Origin: a virus
Strand: one strand, 5' to 3'
IMG/VR virus record: IMGVR_UViG_3300033156_000254
Span: 1 to 50,326 of that record
DNA: 50,326 nucleotides
The notes under the pieces were generated by a model. That model was not told the DNA's origin. It saw only the letters and a list, made by a program, of their open reading frames with translations, and did not search any database. Of the stretch, positions 21,749 through 29,067 are shown piece by piece. Position numbers and translations under genes: made by a program. The number at the start of each line of letters is the position of its first letter. Positions within the stretch are counted from its first letter, which is position 1.

Positions 21749-21971
21749 TATAGCAGCTCCATTCCTGGGATTTGCTGTGCTTCTTACCCTAGCAGCTATG
21801 GGCTGGTCTGTCTGGTTCTACGTGACTACATCAGACGGAGAGGCGCAGCGGTTGCCCAAGAAAGGGCGCGTAGTATACAGAGCCGGGCAATGGGTCCTTT
21901 TGGTGGCAATAGCCGTTACATTGGGGCTTGCTGCTTGGGCAGTTGGAAATGCACTGATGGGGGGAATATGA
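21741..21971 (+). CDS. small two-span membrane protein
   Basis: 76 residues from ATG 21741, SD TGGAGGGA. Hydrophobic segments at residues 5-27 (APFLGFAVLLTLAAMGWSVW) and 51-70 (WVLLVAIAVTLGLAAWAVGN), with a polar loop between. It could be a second holin or an exclusion protein. Nothing proves either. Confidence 0.5.
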   Translation: MPNIAAPFLGFAVLLTLAAMGWSVWFYVTTSDGEAQRLPKKGRVVYRAGQWVLLVAIAVTLGLAAWAVGNALMGGI

Positions 21972-22216
21972 ATATAGAAGAGAAGCTCGTATCACGGGAT
22001 GTAGAGGTGCGGTTTGGGGCGGCTTGGGCGACAAGAGTTTTTATTGACGGGGAGCAGGTCAAAGACTTGACGTTTGTTGGCATTTCGCATGGGGTAGATG
22101 ACTTGAGCCCTGTGCTGGTATTGGAGTTCTGGGAAAAGGGGACCCGAGGAAAAGGGCGCGTAGAAATTCCCATTAGGGGAGTCTTCAAGGGGAAAGGATT
22201 GGGGGGTGAAACATGA
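21968..22216 (+). CDS. small beta-rich protein, unknown
   Basis: 82 residues, with 4-base overlaps on both sides. Strands dominate (DVEVRFGAAWATRVFIDGEQ; SPVLVLEFWEK; GRVEIPIRGVF). No family recognised. Confidence 0.45.
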   Translation: MNIEEKLVSRDVEVRFGAAWATRVFIDGEQVKDLTFVGISHGVDDLSPVLVLEFWEKGTRGKGRVEIPIRGVFKGKGLGGET

Positions 22217-22527
22217 ATTGGTGGATTGGTGTAGTGGTGGGCATTGCTGTAGTGCTGGCGGGGCTAGCCGTAGCGTTTTCGGTGGTCCCCGGCGAGATGT
22301 GGGGGTATGAGTGGGGCGTGCTTGGGCCAGTGCCCAGCCCTAACGTGGCCGACTACGAAATCTATCTTGATGGTGAATATATCAAGACGGTAGACCGTGC
22401 CATGTTGGTAGGGCCTATGTTGCAATATGTAGGAGTTGAAGGCGAGACCGGCATTATCGATGTGGGCGGGCACACCCTAGAGGTACGTGCAGTAGACGTA
22501 GTAGGGCCTTACAAGGGGACACCGTGA
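22213..22527 (+). CDS. membrane-anchored or secreted small protein with Ig-like part
   Basis: 104 residues. N-terminal hydrophobic segment (WWIGVVVGIAVVLAGLAVAF) as signal anchor, then a beta region (ADYEIYLDGEYIKTVDRAML; HTLEVRAVDVVG) that resembles an FN3/Ig-type strand set. Probably exposed outside the inner membrane. Confidence 0.5.
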   Translation: MNWWIGVVVGIAVVLAGLAVAFSVVPGEMWGYEWGVLGPVPSPNVADYEIYLDGEYIKTVDRAMLVGPMLQYVGVEGETGIIDVGGHTLEVRAVDVVGPYKGTP

Positions 22528-22916
22528 CTGAGAAAGGTAAGCCTGGGCCGAAAGAGGTACCAGCAATCAAGGCTGTCGTCAAGGGGTTTCTTGAGGCTCT
22601 AATGAGGGGGCCTCAAGATAAGCCCAGGAAGAGTTGGCGTGAGTTTGCCCAGCTAACCTTTCGGGATTCCAAGGCGGAGCCCGCTATCCCGGTCTTTCAA
22701 GGATATAAAATCCAACGAGTGCGCAAAGTTCCAGGATGGAATGATAAGACTGTGCGCGAAGTTGATGTCGAGCTGTTACTAAGTCCTACGGGTGGCTATC
22801 CTCTGCGGTGGCTATCTGGTACTTTGCGTGTGATAAAAGAGAGCGAACCCTATAAACCCGATGAAAATGGGGAGTGGGGGGTGTGTCCAGTATCATGGCG
22901 GCCGCGGAGGAGCTAG
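22524..22916 (+). CDS. hypothetical protein
   Basis: 130 residues from GTG 22524 (GTGA overlap). Contains a basic helix (KAVVKGFLEALMRGPQDKPR) and beta strands (VREVDVELLLSP; WLSGTLRVIKES). No family recognised. Confidence 0.45.
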   Translation: MTEKGKPGPKEVPAIKAVVKGFLEALMRGPQDKPRKSWREFAQLTFRDSKAEPAIPVFQGYKIQRVRKVPGWNDKTVREVDVELLLSPTGGYPLRWLSGTLRVIKESEPYKPDENGEWGVCPVSWRPRRS

Positions 22917-23168
22917 GTGTCGCTTGCCGATATAGAGCTGTGTGATCGTCAGTTACAAGAGCTAGCCAATCTGGGATATACAGGGCAGCTAGTGGTGCAT
23001 ATGCATCAGGGGCGCATTCGCAGGATCACTATTGAAGGAGCAGTGCTAGTTGACGGAGGCGAGCAGAGGCTACACCTAGTTCCAGCGGTTGGATATAACA
23101 AGGGGGGCGGTCGTGAAGGCAGCGGAATTCCAGGCCAAGCTGCGAGAGCAAAGGAAGCTGTACGGTGA
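22917..23168 (+). CDS. small hypothetical protein
   Basis: 83 residues from GTG 22917, SD GGAGGAG. Helix then strands (CDRQLQELANLGYTGQLVVH; RRITIEGAVLVDGG). Its last 56 bases overlap the RNA ligase start, and residues there are low-complexity Gly/Ala/Arg, so the true gene matters only to about residue 65. Confidence 0.45.
   Translation: MSLADIELCDRQLQELANLGYTGQLVVHMHQGRIRRITIEGAVLVDGGEQRLHLVPAVGYNKGGGREGSGIPGQAARAKEAVR
23103..23113 (+). repeat. GGGGCGGTCG start-associated copy (RNA ligase)
   Basis: GGGGGCGGTCG shares its last G with the GTG start at 23113. AAGGGGGG serves as the SD-like run. A TATAAC lies at 23094-23099. Confidence 0.85.
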
Positions 23169-24063
23169 CTGGCTATATCGTTATCAACATGTCGAGCGAC
23201 TTGGCGACGATGAAGTAGACGGCCTGCTTGATGGCACGGTAGTTGTACAAGAGAAGATTGATGGAGCTAATGCCACCGTAGCATGGGATGAGGATGCTGG
23301 GCTTTTAGTTTGTACGCGTAACCGGGCTATATCTATTGGCGGTGAACCTCCTAACGGTTTCAGGGGCCTTGTCGAATATGTGCTAGCCCACGATGGAATC
23401 AAAGAACTTTTTCAATCCCATCCTGATTGGATCTTGCGAGGTGAGTGGCTAGTTCGTCATAGCGTTGTCTATCCCATTGAGTACATGAACAAGCTGTACG
23501 TGTTCGACGTGCAGTTGCGGGATGGTAGCTATATTCCTTGGCAAGAATACAAAGATGTTCTCTCTGCATTCAAGATAGAGATGGTGCCACATATTGCGGT
23601 CATGGAGAATCCTACCGTGGCGGATCTTGTCCCCTTGACTCAGGAGCCTAGCCTACTGGGTGGTGGTGAACGCGAAGGTATCGTGGCCAAGAGATATGAC
23701 TTTGTAAACTGCTATGGCCGTACGGTATGGGGCAAGTTGGTCTCTGCTGATTTCAGGGAAAAGAACAAACTGCATTTCGGTGCTGGGCATAAAGAGCCAG
23801 TAGAGCTTCAGTTTGCCGCAGCCTGTGTAACTGAGCACCTAGTGCTCAAGATCATTGACAAGATACATGATGAGCGGGGCTCGGTGAGTGTGCGCAATAT
23901 GCCCGAGATCCTGGGGCGGGCATGGCATGATGTGTTCAACGAGGAGCTTTGGGGCTTTGTAAAGAAGCACAGAGTTGGCAAGTTTGACTTTCGGGCTGCC
24001 CGCAAGTTGGTGGAACGAAAGACTCGGGATATTGCGCTGGCCTACTTCAACGGAGTATTATGA
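23113..24063 (+). CDS. RNA ligase (nucleotidyltransferase family)
   Basis: 316 residues from GTG 23113. Motif I is EKIDGANA with nucleophile Lys48. Then RNRAISIGG (motif Ia/III region), LRGEWLVRH (III), EGIVAKR (IV) and WGKLVSADF (V) follow in order. Family: Rnl2/DRB0094-like ligases that reseal nicked or cleaved RNA, for example tRNA cut by host defence. It is coupled to the RusA-like gene by a 4-base overlap. No polynucleotide kinase is seen alongside. Confidence 0.8.
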   Translation: MKAAEFQAKLREQRKLYGDWLYRYQHVERLGDDEVDGLLDGTVVVQEKIDGANATVAWDEDAGLLVCTRNRAISIGGEPPNGFRGLVEYVLAHDGIKELFQSHPDWILRGEWLVRHSVVYPIEYMNKLYVFDVQLRDGSYIPWQEYKDVLSAFKIEMVPHIAVMENPTVADLVPLTQEPSLLGGGEREGIVAKRYDFVNCYGRTVWGKLVSADFREKNKLHFGAGHKEPVELQFAAACVTEHLVLKIIDKIHDERGSVSVRNMPEILGRAWHDVFNEELWGFVKKHRVGKFDFRAARKLVERKTRDIALAYFNGVL

Positions 24064-24503
24064 AGGGCATTCACCTGGTCATCTACGGGCAGCCGGCGCG
24101 TAAGTCCAACTCTCGGCGAATCGTTCGTGATCGAAGGACGGGTCGCTGGATGATTATAAAGAGCGCCGAAGCCCTTCACTATGAGGAGACCTTTGAGCGA
24201 CAAGTACCACAATGGGCAAGGCAGAGACTAGGCTCCCAAAAACATCCACTGGAGTTGCAAGCACGAGTCTTTATGCGGCACAAATGGACATCTGATCTAT
24301 CGCTGGAGCTTGTCCAAGATTGCCTGGAAAAAGCCGACGTGATCTCTGATGACCGTTATATTGTGAGAAAAGTTTCAGAGAAGAAATGGGATAGGCGGGA
24401 GCCGAGAGTAGAGCTTTGGATACGGGAACTTGATGAATGGGAGTGGGGCGAAGGCGGTTGTCATTGCCGCATGGCAGTCGAGTCGGAAAAGGAGGAGGAG
24501 TGA
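24060..24503 (+). CDS. RusA-like Holliday junction resolvase
   Basis: 147 residues. LVIYGQPARKSNSRRIV opens the RusA fold. SDLSLELVQDCLEKADVISD, ending D-D, carries the characteristic acidic residues, and PRVELWI forms the last strand. It resolves recombination or replication branches before packaging. Slightly longer than RusA (120) by an acidic tail. Confidence 0.75.
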   Translation: MKGIHLVIYGQPARKSNSRRIVRDRRTGRWMIIKSAEALHYEETFERQVPQWARQRLGSQKHPLELQARVFMRHKWTSDLSLELVQDCLEKADVISDDRYIVRKVSEKKWDRREPRVELWIRELDEWEWGEGGCHCRMAVESEKEEE

Positions 24504-24781
24504 TTGACCTTTGCCCGTATTGTGGAGAACAATTAAGTACAGCAGGAATTTGTCTCAGATGTGGAAGGCGAGCACTGAAATTGTCATCGAGCAACGAAAA
24601 TATGCCCTACGGCCCGCACCCCACATGGAGACAATTCCAGGAATTACTTGAGCGCGTGAAGGCACTTGAGGGGCAGACGGCGAAGTTAGAATTCAAGGAT
24701 TGCCATGTGGGAGTTGGCGATCCTTCACCTAAGCCGCGAAAGCTGGATATCCATGGCTCGGGCAACTATTACAATCGATGA
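24500..24781 (+). CDS. zinc-ribbon small protein
   Basis: 93 residues from GTG 24500 (GTGA overlap, SD GGAGGAGG). LCPYCGEQL and ICLRCGRRA are the two knuckles. A helical stretch (WRQFQELLERVKALEGQTAK) and a Gly/Asn end (GSGNYYNR) follow. It ends the rightward block. Confidence 0.6.
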   Translation: MIDLCPYCGEQLSTAGICLRCGRRALKLSSSNENMPYGPHPTWRQFQELLERVKALEGQTAKLEFKDCHVGVGDPSPKPRKLDIHGSGNYYNR

Positions 24782-24785
24782 TTGG

Positions 24786-24809
24786 TAACTTGCCAGATTT
24801 GGCAAGTTA
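24786..24809. terminator. inverted repeat after the rightward block
   Basis: TAACTTGCC-AGATTT-GGCAAGTTA, a 9-bp perfect stem 5 bases after the last stop. No U tract, so it may be a weak terminator or a protein-binding palindrome. Confidence 0.5.
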
Positions 24810-24919
24810 TTGCACTGGATCTTTTGCCTCTGACTTTATGGCAACCAAAGTTAGCGCCCGCTGAATTTTAGCAGGGATAAAATTGGGCGATAGACTGTCT
24901 ACTATATTGAGGGTAGCAC

Positions 24920-24991
24920 GCTACTTGACAAAGGCGCACGAAAGGCGCAAAAGTTTTGCTCCTTTCGCGTTTTAGTGTCAAGCGAAGTAGC
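24920..24991. repeat. long imperfect inverted repeat
   Basis: GCTACTTGACA at the left pairs with TGTCAAGCGAAGTAGC at the right (5-base bulge). Inside, GCGCAAAA pairs with TTTTGCTC imperfectly and GAAAGG with CCTTTC. The structure would be a tall, bulged hairpin of about 70 bases. Confidence 0.6.
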
Positions 24992-25163
24992 ACGATCTGT
25001 TAGTTTGGGGCATATAAGTCACGCTATCAGGTAAGGATCATGTAGCAAACCAATATATCGTAACACCGGCGGCTGAAATCCATCCATGGGGCGAATGGAA
25101 TCCATTCACATTTGAGGCATGCTTACTGGGCACGCTAGTATGCCGTTGTTAGCATGTTAGTGA

Positions 25164-25195
25164 TAGTGGCCCTTCACAATAGTGGAGGGCCACTA
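25164..25195. terminator. stem-loop at the end of the leftward operon
   Basis: TAGTGGCCCTTCAC-AATA-GTGGAGGGCCACTA: 14-bp stem with one G-U pair, 25 bases past the stop of the last leftward gene. No clear U tract on either strand, so terminator function is likely but not certain. Confidence 0.6.
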
Positions 25196-25220
25196 AAACG
25201 TTGCTGTCAATGAACATTGA

Positions 25221-25385
25221 TTACTGATTGCATTCTGTCAGTTTTTCAACTATATAATCAATAAACGTTTGCCAGATCTTGGCCAGTTCAGTTATGACCT
25301 CTTCATCGCTGGCATAGAGCCAACGAAAAGGCTTTTTATGGTACAAAATCAAAAACGTGCGTGCTCCCTCAACCATGTCTTTCAT
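25221..25385 (-). CDS. small protein, last gene of the leftward operon
   Basis: 54 residues from ATG 25385, SD GGGAGGAA. Sequence begins MKDMVEGARTFLILYHKKPF and ends in an amphipathic helix (EVITELAKIWQTFIDYIVEK). Convergent with the rightward block. No family recognised. Confidence 0.5.
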   Translation of the reverse strand: MKDMVEGARTFLILYHKKPFRWLYASDEEVITELAKIWQTFIDYIVEKLTECNQ

Positions 25386-25454
25386 GGATTTCCTCCCTCG
25401 CTATTCTTTGCTGCCCCGAGATTTTTCACCTTGGCCTCCTTGTAATGAACCTGG

Positions 25455-25667
25455 CTACTGGAATGGCCACTTTCGAGCCCACAGCGCAAGAATGATGTAA
25501 AGGCTGCCAATAGCACTCAAAATCCCTAGCCCCGTGCATAGGGCCCTTCCCTGGATTATGCCCATATACGCAGCTACCCCGCCACGTGTGGCGAAACTGC
25601 ATAGTATAATGCTAATTGGTAACCTTAATGTTACCAGTATCTTTTCCATTGCGTACCCCCATCTCAT
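25455..25667 (-). CDS. small two-span membrane protein
   Basis: Up to 70 residues. ATG 25649 is a good alternative start, giving 64. Two hydrophobic segments (VTLRLPISIILCSFATRGGV; LCTGLGILSAIGSLYIILAL) and a basic end (WARKWPFQ). May act on the host membrane. Confidence 0.5.
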   Translation of the reverse strand: MRWGYAMEKILVTLRLPISIILCSFATRGGVAAYMGIIQGRALCTGLGILSAIGSLYIILALWARKWPFQ

Positions 25668-25687
25668 TTCCCGTCTTTCAATTTGAC

Positions 25688-25918
25688 CTACATATCAAAG
25701 TCTGCTTCATTTCCAGGTACAATGATTTCCAAAAGCAGTACGCCCCGCTTTTTGAGCAATTGCTTGAGCCGCTCCCTGGGCATGGCTGCGGGAACATGCC
25801 ACTTGGCTAAGGCTCGGTCTGGGATATCAAGTAGGCGTACCTTGTCTAGTGGAATAGTAACGAATCGCTGGCTGCCTGTTTTCCAGATCCGATATAGTCC
25901 TCCCGGTAGTTTTGCCAT
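25688..25918 (-). CDS. small protein, unknown
   Basis: 76 residues, SD AGGAGGTAG. YRIWKTGSQRFVTIPLDKVR resembles the swapped-hairpin start of AbrB-type proteins. The rest is helical and basic (MPRERLKQLLKKRGV). The AbrB link is weak. Confidence 0.45.
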   Translation of the reverse strand: MAKLPGGLYRIWKTGSQRFVTIPLDKVRLLDIPDRALAKWHVPAAMPRERLKQLLKKRGVLLLEIIVPGNEADFDM

Positions 25919-25926
25919 GCTACCTC

Positions 25927-26145
25927 CTAGAATAGGCCGCCAGACATGAATTCTTCATCCGCGGCTTCCGAGACGAACCGTTGCCAGGCAGATTCGCCGC
26001 ACTTTTCGCACATCACAGTGCGAGTTCGTGGCCAATAGAGAATGCGATCCCCAGGGTGCAGTTCCGCCCCACACTGAGAGCACAGACCACCGTATTTGGC
26101 CTCTATCCATCGTGGATCTCCTTTCATCCTAGTCCATGGCCTCAT
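25927..26145 (-). CDS. zinc-ribbon small protein
   Basis: 72 residues, SD AAAGGAGGG. GGLCSQCGAELHPGD and VMCEKCGESAW form a zinc ribbon. The start is basic and the tail acidic (EAADEEFMSGG). Confidence 0.6.
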   Translation of the reverse strand: MRPWTRMKGDPRWIEAKYGGLCSQCGAELHPGDRILYWPRTRTVMCEKCGESAWQRFVSEAADEEFMSGGLF

Positions 26146-26157
26146 TCTGCCCTCCTT

Positions 26158-26493
26158 TCATAAACCCATTCTCTGTATAGAATTTACTAGGGGACCAACT
26201 TGCATGGCCCTTTCTGCCCACCCCTCCATGGCCCGTTCGACTTCTTCTCTTGTCTTGAAGACACCAAGCACCACAAACTTATCGTGGGATGGAGACTGTT
26301 CGACGCCATACAGCTCACCAGTATCCTGTATCCACGACACTCTCCATGTCCATCCAAGGCCTGGCCCGGAACCCGACAAGTACCAATGCACTCCGAAGTC
26401 TACCTCTGGAGATTTCTTGCGCTCTGGTACATTTGCCCACTCCCGGTAGTCCATCCTGATTTCTCCAATCGGCCCAGTTTCCACGGTTGCCAT
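26158..26493 (-). CDS. hypothetical protein
   Basis: 111 residues from ATG 26493, chosen because AAGGAGGTGG lies upstream at the right spacing (frame open to 26529). Aromatic beta region (DFGVHWYLSGSGPGLGWTWR) followed by a helix (TREEVERAMEGWAERAMQVG). Unknown. Confidence 0.5.
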   Translation of the reverse strand: MATVETGPIGEIRMDYREWANVPERKKSPEVDFGVHWYLSGSGPGLGWTWRVSWIQDTGELYGVEQSPSHDKFVVLGVFKTREEVERAMEGWAERAMQVGPLVNSIQRMGL

Positions 26494-26529
26494 CAACACC
26501 ACCTCCTTATCATTCTTTGAACGGCCCAC

Positions 26530-26997
26530 CTATTTCAGATCTCCTTCGGGCATATAGGCCCACGGTTCTGGAGCTCCCCATATAGCTTCTTCATACCCTG
26601 GCAGGGCTTGTATTGCCCGGTGTCTCAGGGCCTCAATGAAGGCCCTGGCCTCGGACTTGTGATACTCGGGATCCTCGCATGCTTGATATTCGTAGTACGC
26701 GCAGGATTTGAGGACCTGTACAGGGTCAATGTGGTACCAGATGAACTTGCTGTGGTCTTCCTCTCTGACGATGAAGTCTTCGTCAATTGGCCCGGGGATC
26801 TCACCGTCAGGATATCGGATATAGACAGCGTGCAGGGCTTCATCCCACAGCATTTGCGCTATTCGAAGCGCATCTTTGATGTCGGCAATTTCATGTAGCT
26901 TTCCATCCCAGTAGTGAAACCCCAATCGGGCTCGGTACGTTTCCGCGGCCTTCACCAAGTACCAGATCTCTTTTCTGTCTGGCACAATAGCACTCAT
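26530..26997 (-). CDS. hypothetical protein
   Basis: 155 residues, SD GGAGGAAT. Mixed alpha/beta, acidic, with several Tyr/Trp (KEIWYLVKAAETYRARLGFH; HSKFIWYHIDPVQVLKSCAY). Overlaps the upstream gene by 4 bases. No motif recognised. Confidence 0.5.
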   Translation of the reverse strand: MSAIVPDRKEIWYLVKAAETYRARLGFHYWDGKLHEIADIKDALRIAQMLWDEALHAVYIRYPDGEIPGPIDEDFIVREEDHSKFIWYHIDPVQVLKSCAYYEYQACEDPEYHKSEARAFIEALRHRAIQALPGYEEAIWGAPEPWAYMPEGDLK

Positions 26998-27173
26998 GAT
27001 TCCTCCTCCATAAACTCTTCTAGATGTTCAAATGCCCACTCGTGAGCTTGCCCAGAATCGCGGAATCTGATCTCTTGGGCCATCTCTAATGCTTTTGCCC
27101 AAGCCCTATCCTGATCATCCACGAACTTGGCCCCGTCTAGCCCCCTATCTCCTCGTGCACTTATCTTTGCCAT
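26994..27173 (-). CDS. small acidic helical protein
   Basis: 59 residues from ATG 27173, with AAAGGAGGTGG ahead. The longer frame from 27233 runs into the upstream gene. Ends in a helical acidic tail (AHEWAFEHLEEFMEEES). Confidence 0.5.
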   Translation of the reverse strand: MAKISARGDRGLDGAKFVDDQDRAWAKALEMAQEIRFRDSGQAHEWAFEHLEEFMEEES

Positions 27174-27400
27174 CACGCCACCTCCTTTCCGCACCCCACG
27201 CACTTCGTAATGGGAAACTTTCGATCCCGCCAAAGTGGGGTCGAGGCATTCGGGAGATTAAATCCACGCATCATGATTCGTCCCGAACACTCGGCGCATA
27301 GCACCAGCCCGTTCGGGAGCTTCCATCCTGCCAGGTCTGGATTGGACCGGCCTGGCTCGGGGGCATCTTCCAAGATCTTTTTGATAAGGTCCTGATTCAT
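27173..27400 (-). CDS. zinc-ribbon small protein
   Basis: 75 residues from ATG 27400 (GGGAGG upstream). VLCAECSGRIM and TKCVGCGKEVA are the two knuckles, separated by 28 residues. TGATG junction with the next gene. Confidence 0.6.
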   Translation of the reverse strand: MNQDLIKKILEDAPEPGRSNPDLAGWKLPNGLVLCAECSGRIMMRGFNLPNASTPLWRDRKFPITKCVGCGKEVA

Positions 27401-27412
27401 CTCTGCCTCCCT

Positions 27413-27745
27413 TTACAGCCCCTGGCGGATGCTATCCGCCAGATCCTCTGGCACACCATGCTTGATCTTGAGAACAAGCAGGTCCGCCAAAACCTTTGCC
27501 TGACCTACCGCCACCTCGAACTCGGTTGCGGTAGACTGGAGCTCTCCCAGGCTGTTCCAGCCAACGGGGCTGCCTTGCTCTACCTTTTCTAGGCCGTTAC
27601 GGATCCAGCGCATTTTGTCGGCTGCTTGCTCTAGGACAAAGATCAGCTTGTCGAGCATTCTTTCAAGATCTCGGTCTTCAACTTCGGACCTCCAATAAGT
27701 TTCCTGGGCCTTCTTTAGTGCCTCGATCCTTTCATTCAAGTTCAT
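27413..27745 (-). CDS. helical protein, first gene of the leftward operon
   Basis: 110 residues, SD GGAGGAG. Entirely helical (LNERIEALKKAQETYWRSEV; LDKLIFVLEQAADKMRWIRN; AKVLADLLVLKIKHGVPEDL). Being first behind the strongest promoter in the genome it is probably made very early and in quantity. Function unknown. Confidence 0.5.
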   Translation of the reverse strand: MNLNERIEALKKAQETYWRSEVEDRDLERMLDKLIFVLEQAADKMRWIRNGLEKVEQGSPVGWNSLGELQSTATEFEVAVGQAKVLADLLVLKIKHGVPEDLADSIRQGL

Positions 27746-27802
27746 CTTTGTCTCCTCCTTTTTCTTTTTCGGGGGCTTTCTTTCCTCCCCCTTTCTACTA
27801 GT

Positions 27803-27831
27803 ATTATAACATGTTTCGGTCCATGTGTCAA
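27803..27831 (-). promoter_or_regulatory. consensus sigma70 promoter of the leftward operon
   Basis: On the minus strand: TTGACA (27831-27826), 17-base spacer, TATAAT (27808-27803), a perfect match to the sigma70 consensus. Divergent from the promoter at 27904. The 95-base gap holds no gene. Confidence 0.9.
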
Positions 27832-27903
27832 GTCCTTTTTGAGGGGATTTTTTTAACCTAAGAGGTCTTCTGTTAAATAATGCAGGTGAATGACCTTGCG
27901 CAG

Positions 27904-27932
27904 TTGCCCCGAAGCATCTTGAATGCTATAAT
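27904..27932 (+). promoter_or_regulatory. sigma70-type promoter, hypermodification operon
   Basis: TTGCCC (27904-27909), 17-base spacer, TATAAT (27927-27932). Same -35 as at 3705. Confidence 0.8.
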
Positions 27933-27947
27933 ACAATAGCAGGCATA

Positions 27948-27962
27948 GCCTGAGACACAGGC
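27948..27962 (+). promoter_or_regulatory. AGACR leader hairpin, copy 2
   Basis: GCCTG-AGACA-CAGGC, 15 bases after the -10 box, with its last two bases shared with the terminator stem. An upstream AGGC (27941-27944) can pair with GCCT instead, so alternative folds are possible. Confidence 0.75.
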
Positions 27963-27995
27963 CCCTGTCCGAAAGGGCGGGGGCTTTTGTTTTTT
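27961..27995 (+). terminator. intrinsic terminator in the leader
   Basis: GCCCCTGTCC-GAAA-GGGCGGGGGC, 10-bp stem with two G-U pairs and the same GAAA loop as at 3764, then TTTTGTTTTTT. It lies 21 bases before ATG 28016. Confidence 0.85.
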
Positions 27996-28015
27996 GCCTG
28001 CGAAGGGAGGAGAGA

Positions 28016-28597
28016 ATGAAGATCGTCAAAAAGAAAGTGTCGGATTTGGCGTTTGCCCCCTATAACCCTCGCCAGATTGATGATATTACCTTAGATAAAT
28101 TGACAGCAAGCATTGAACGGTTTGGGTATGTGGAACCCATAGTGGTGAACAAGCGGACAGGGCATATTGTGGGTGGGGAGCAGCGCGCCAAGGCCCTCGC
28201 TAAATTGGGGATTGATGAGGTTGAATGTGTGGAAATTGACATAGACCCGGAAAGCGAAAAAGCACTGAACTTGGCACTTAACAAGATCGAGGGCACATGG
28301 GACTATGAAAAACTGCGGGCGGTCTTTGCCGAATTAGATGCTGAGCTAACTCCCCTAACCGGTTTCGGTCCTGAAGAGATTGCCGTGTTGACGGCTGATT
28401 TTGATGACTTGGACTTGAGTGACATAGAAGATGAGATTTCTGAGCTAGAGGAAAAGGCAAACGACAAGGGGGCCAATTATGTAGTATACCTTTCGTTCCC
28501 TAGCAAGGAAGAGGCCGAGTCCTGGTTGGTCAATAACGGCTTTGAAAAGCATGCCTTCAAACCAGGGGCGCGGACTATGGTCATTGAAATGGGATGA
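28016..28597 (+). CDS. ParB/Srx-fold protein of the modification operon
   Basis: 193 residues. LAFAPYNPRQIDDITLDKL, then VVNKRTGHIVGGEQRAKALA, is the ParB N-terminal domain (NPR and GGEQR motifs). The C-terminal half is acidic (DDLDLSDIEDEISELEEKAN), then a small alpha/beta part. There is no helix-turn-helix, so it is not a plasmid-type partition protein. ParB-fold proteins of this type are regularly encoded beside phage DNA-modification enzymes and may act as nucleotide-dependent DNA-binding or nuclease factors. Overlaps the kinase gene by 4 bases. Confidence 0.8.
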   Translation: MKIVKKKVSDLAFAPYNPRQIDDITLDKLTASIERFGYVEPIVVNKRTGHIVGGEQRAKALAKLGIDEVECVEIDIDPESEKALNLALNKIEGTWDYEKLRAVFAELDAELTPLTGFGPEEIAVLTADFDDLDLSDIEDEISELEEKANDKGANYVVYLSFPSKEEAESWLVNNGFEKHAFKPGARTMVIEMG

Positions 28598-29067
28598 TTT
28601 ACATTGTGATAGGCCAATCCGGTTCGGGCAAGACGACATTTGTCAAACAGCGCTGGCTTACGGGGGACAGTCAAATAGTAGAGGGCAACGTGCCTTATAC
28701 GTTGTGCGAAGGGTGTGCGTTGATCGGCAAGTATGACGTTGGGCTCAGGACAGAGGGGACAGACACGCTCCCTTACAATGCCTTGCCCCGGATTCTGAAA
28801 CAGATTGACCGTTTGTATCCGCACATGGACATAGTCTTGGAGGGGGATCGGATTAACAACGGGCGGCTGTTTGAGCACATACTGCGGCGGGGTTATGCGG
28901 CCAAACTCTTTTTGCTTAGATGCCCCCTTATGACGTCGATAAAGAGGCTAAGGGCAGCGGGTTCCAAGATCACCCCCACATTTGTGAAGGCCACGCGCAC
29001 AAAGAGCGAGCGCAACTTTTTGCGGTATGCAGCCGCGATGAATGGGGAAGTGGTGGTGACCGGCTAA
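28594..29067 (+). CDS. small P-loop kinase, predicted 5-hydroxymethyl-dU DNA kinase
   Basis: 157 residues. Walker A GQSGSGKT at residues 7-14. The order EGTDTLPYNALP, DIVLEGDRINN, KLFLLRCP and TRTKSERNFLR fits a small phage kinase group that lies beside ParB-fold and amino acid:DNA transferase genes and is assigned (Iyer, Aravind; Lee, Weigele) to phosphorylate 5-hydroxymethyl-dU in DNA. The phosphorylated base is then displaced by an amino-acid or amine nucleophile. ATG overlaps ParB by 4 bases and the stop shares one base with the next ATG. Substrate assignment rests on family memory and the neighbours. Confidence 0.7.
   Translation: MIYIVIGQSGSGKTTFVKQRWLTGDSQIVEGNVPYTLCEGCALIGKYDVGLRTEGTDTLPYNALPRILKQIDRLYPHMDIVLEGDRINNGRLFEHILRRGYAAKLFLLRCPLMTSIKRLRAAGSKITPTFVKATRTKSERNFLRYAAAMNGEVVVTG

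Larger units (their letters stand above)
24782..25220. other. 439-base non-coding block rich in inverted repeats
   Basis: Lies between the end of the rightward genes and the end of the leftward operon. It contains the stem at 24786, a direct repeat (AAAGGCGCA twice, 24930-24949), a long imperfect hairpin (24920-24991), a 15-bp palindrome GAATGGAATCCATTC (25093-25107) and a strong stem-loop (25164-25195). No gene is visible. A bidirectional termination zone, a partition or packaging site, or a second origin are all possible. Confidence 0.6.

Noticed and set aside
24920-24991. Promoters from TTGACA boxes in the hairpin
   Set aside because: No -10 box at 16-18 bases on either strand. A TTGTCA/TATAGT pair has a 19-base spacer and leads nowhere.
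28016-28597. ParB-fold gene as part of a plasmid-like partition system
   Set aside because: No ParA partner, no centre-binding helix-turn-helix, and it is embedded in a modification operon.
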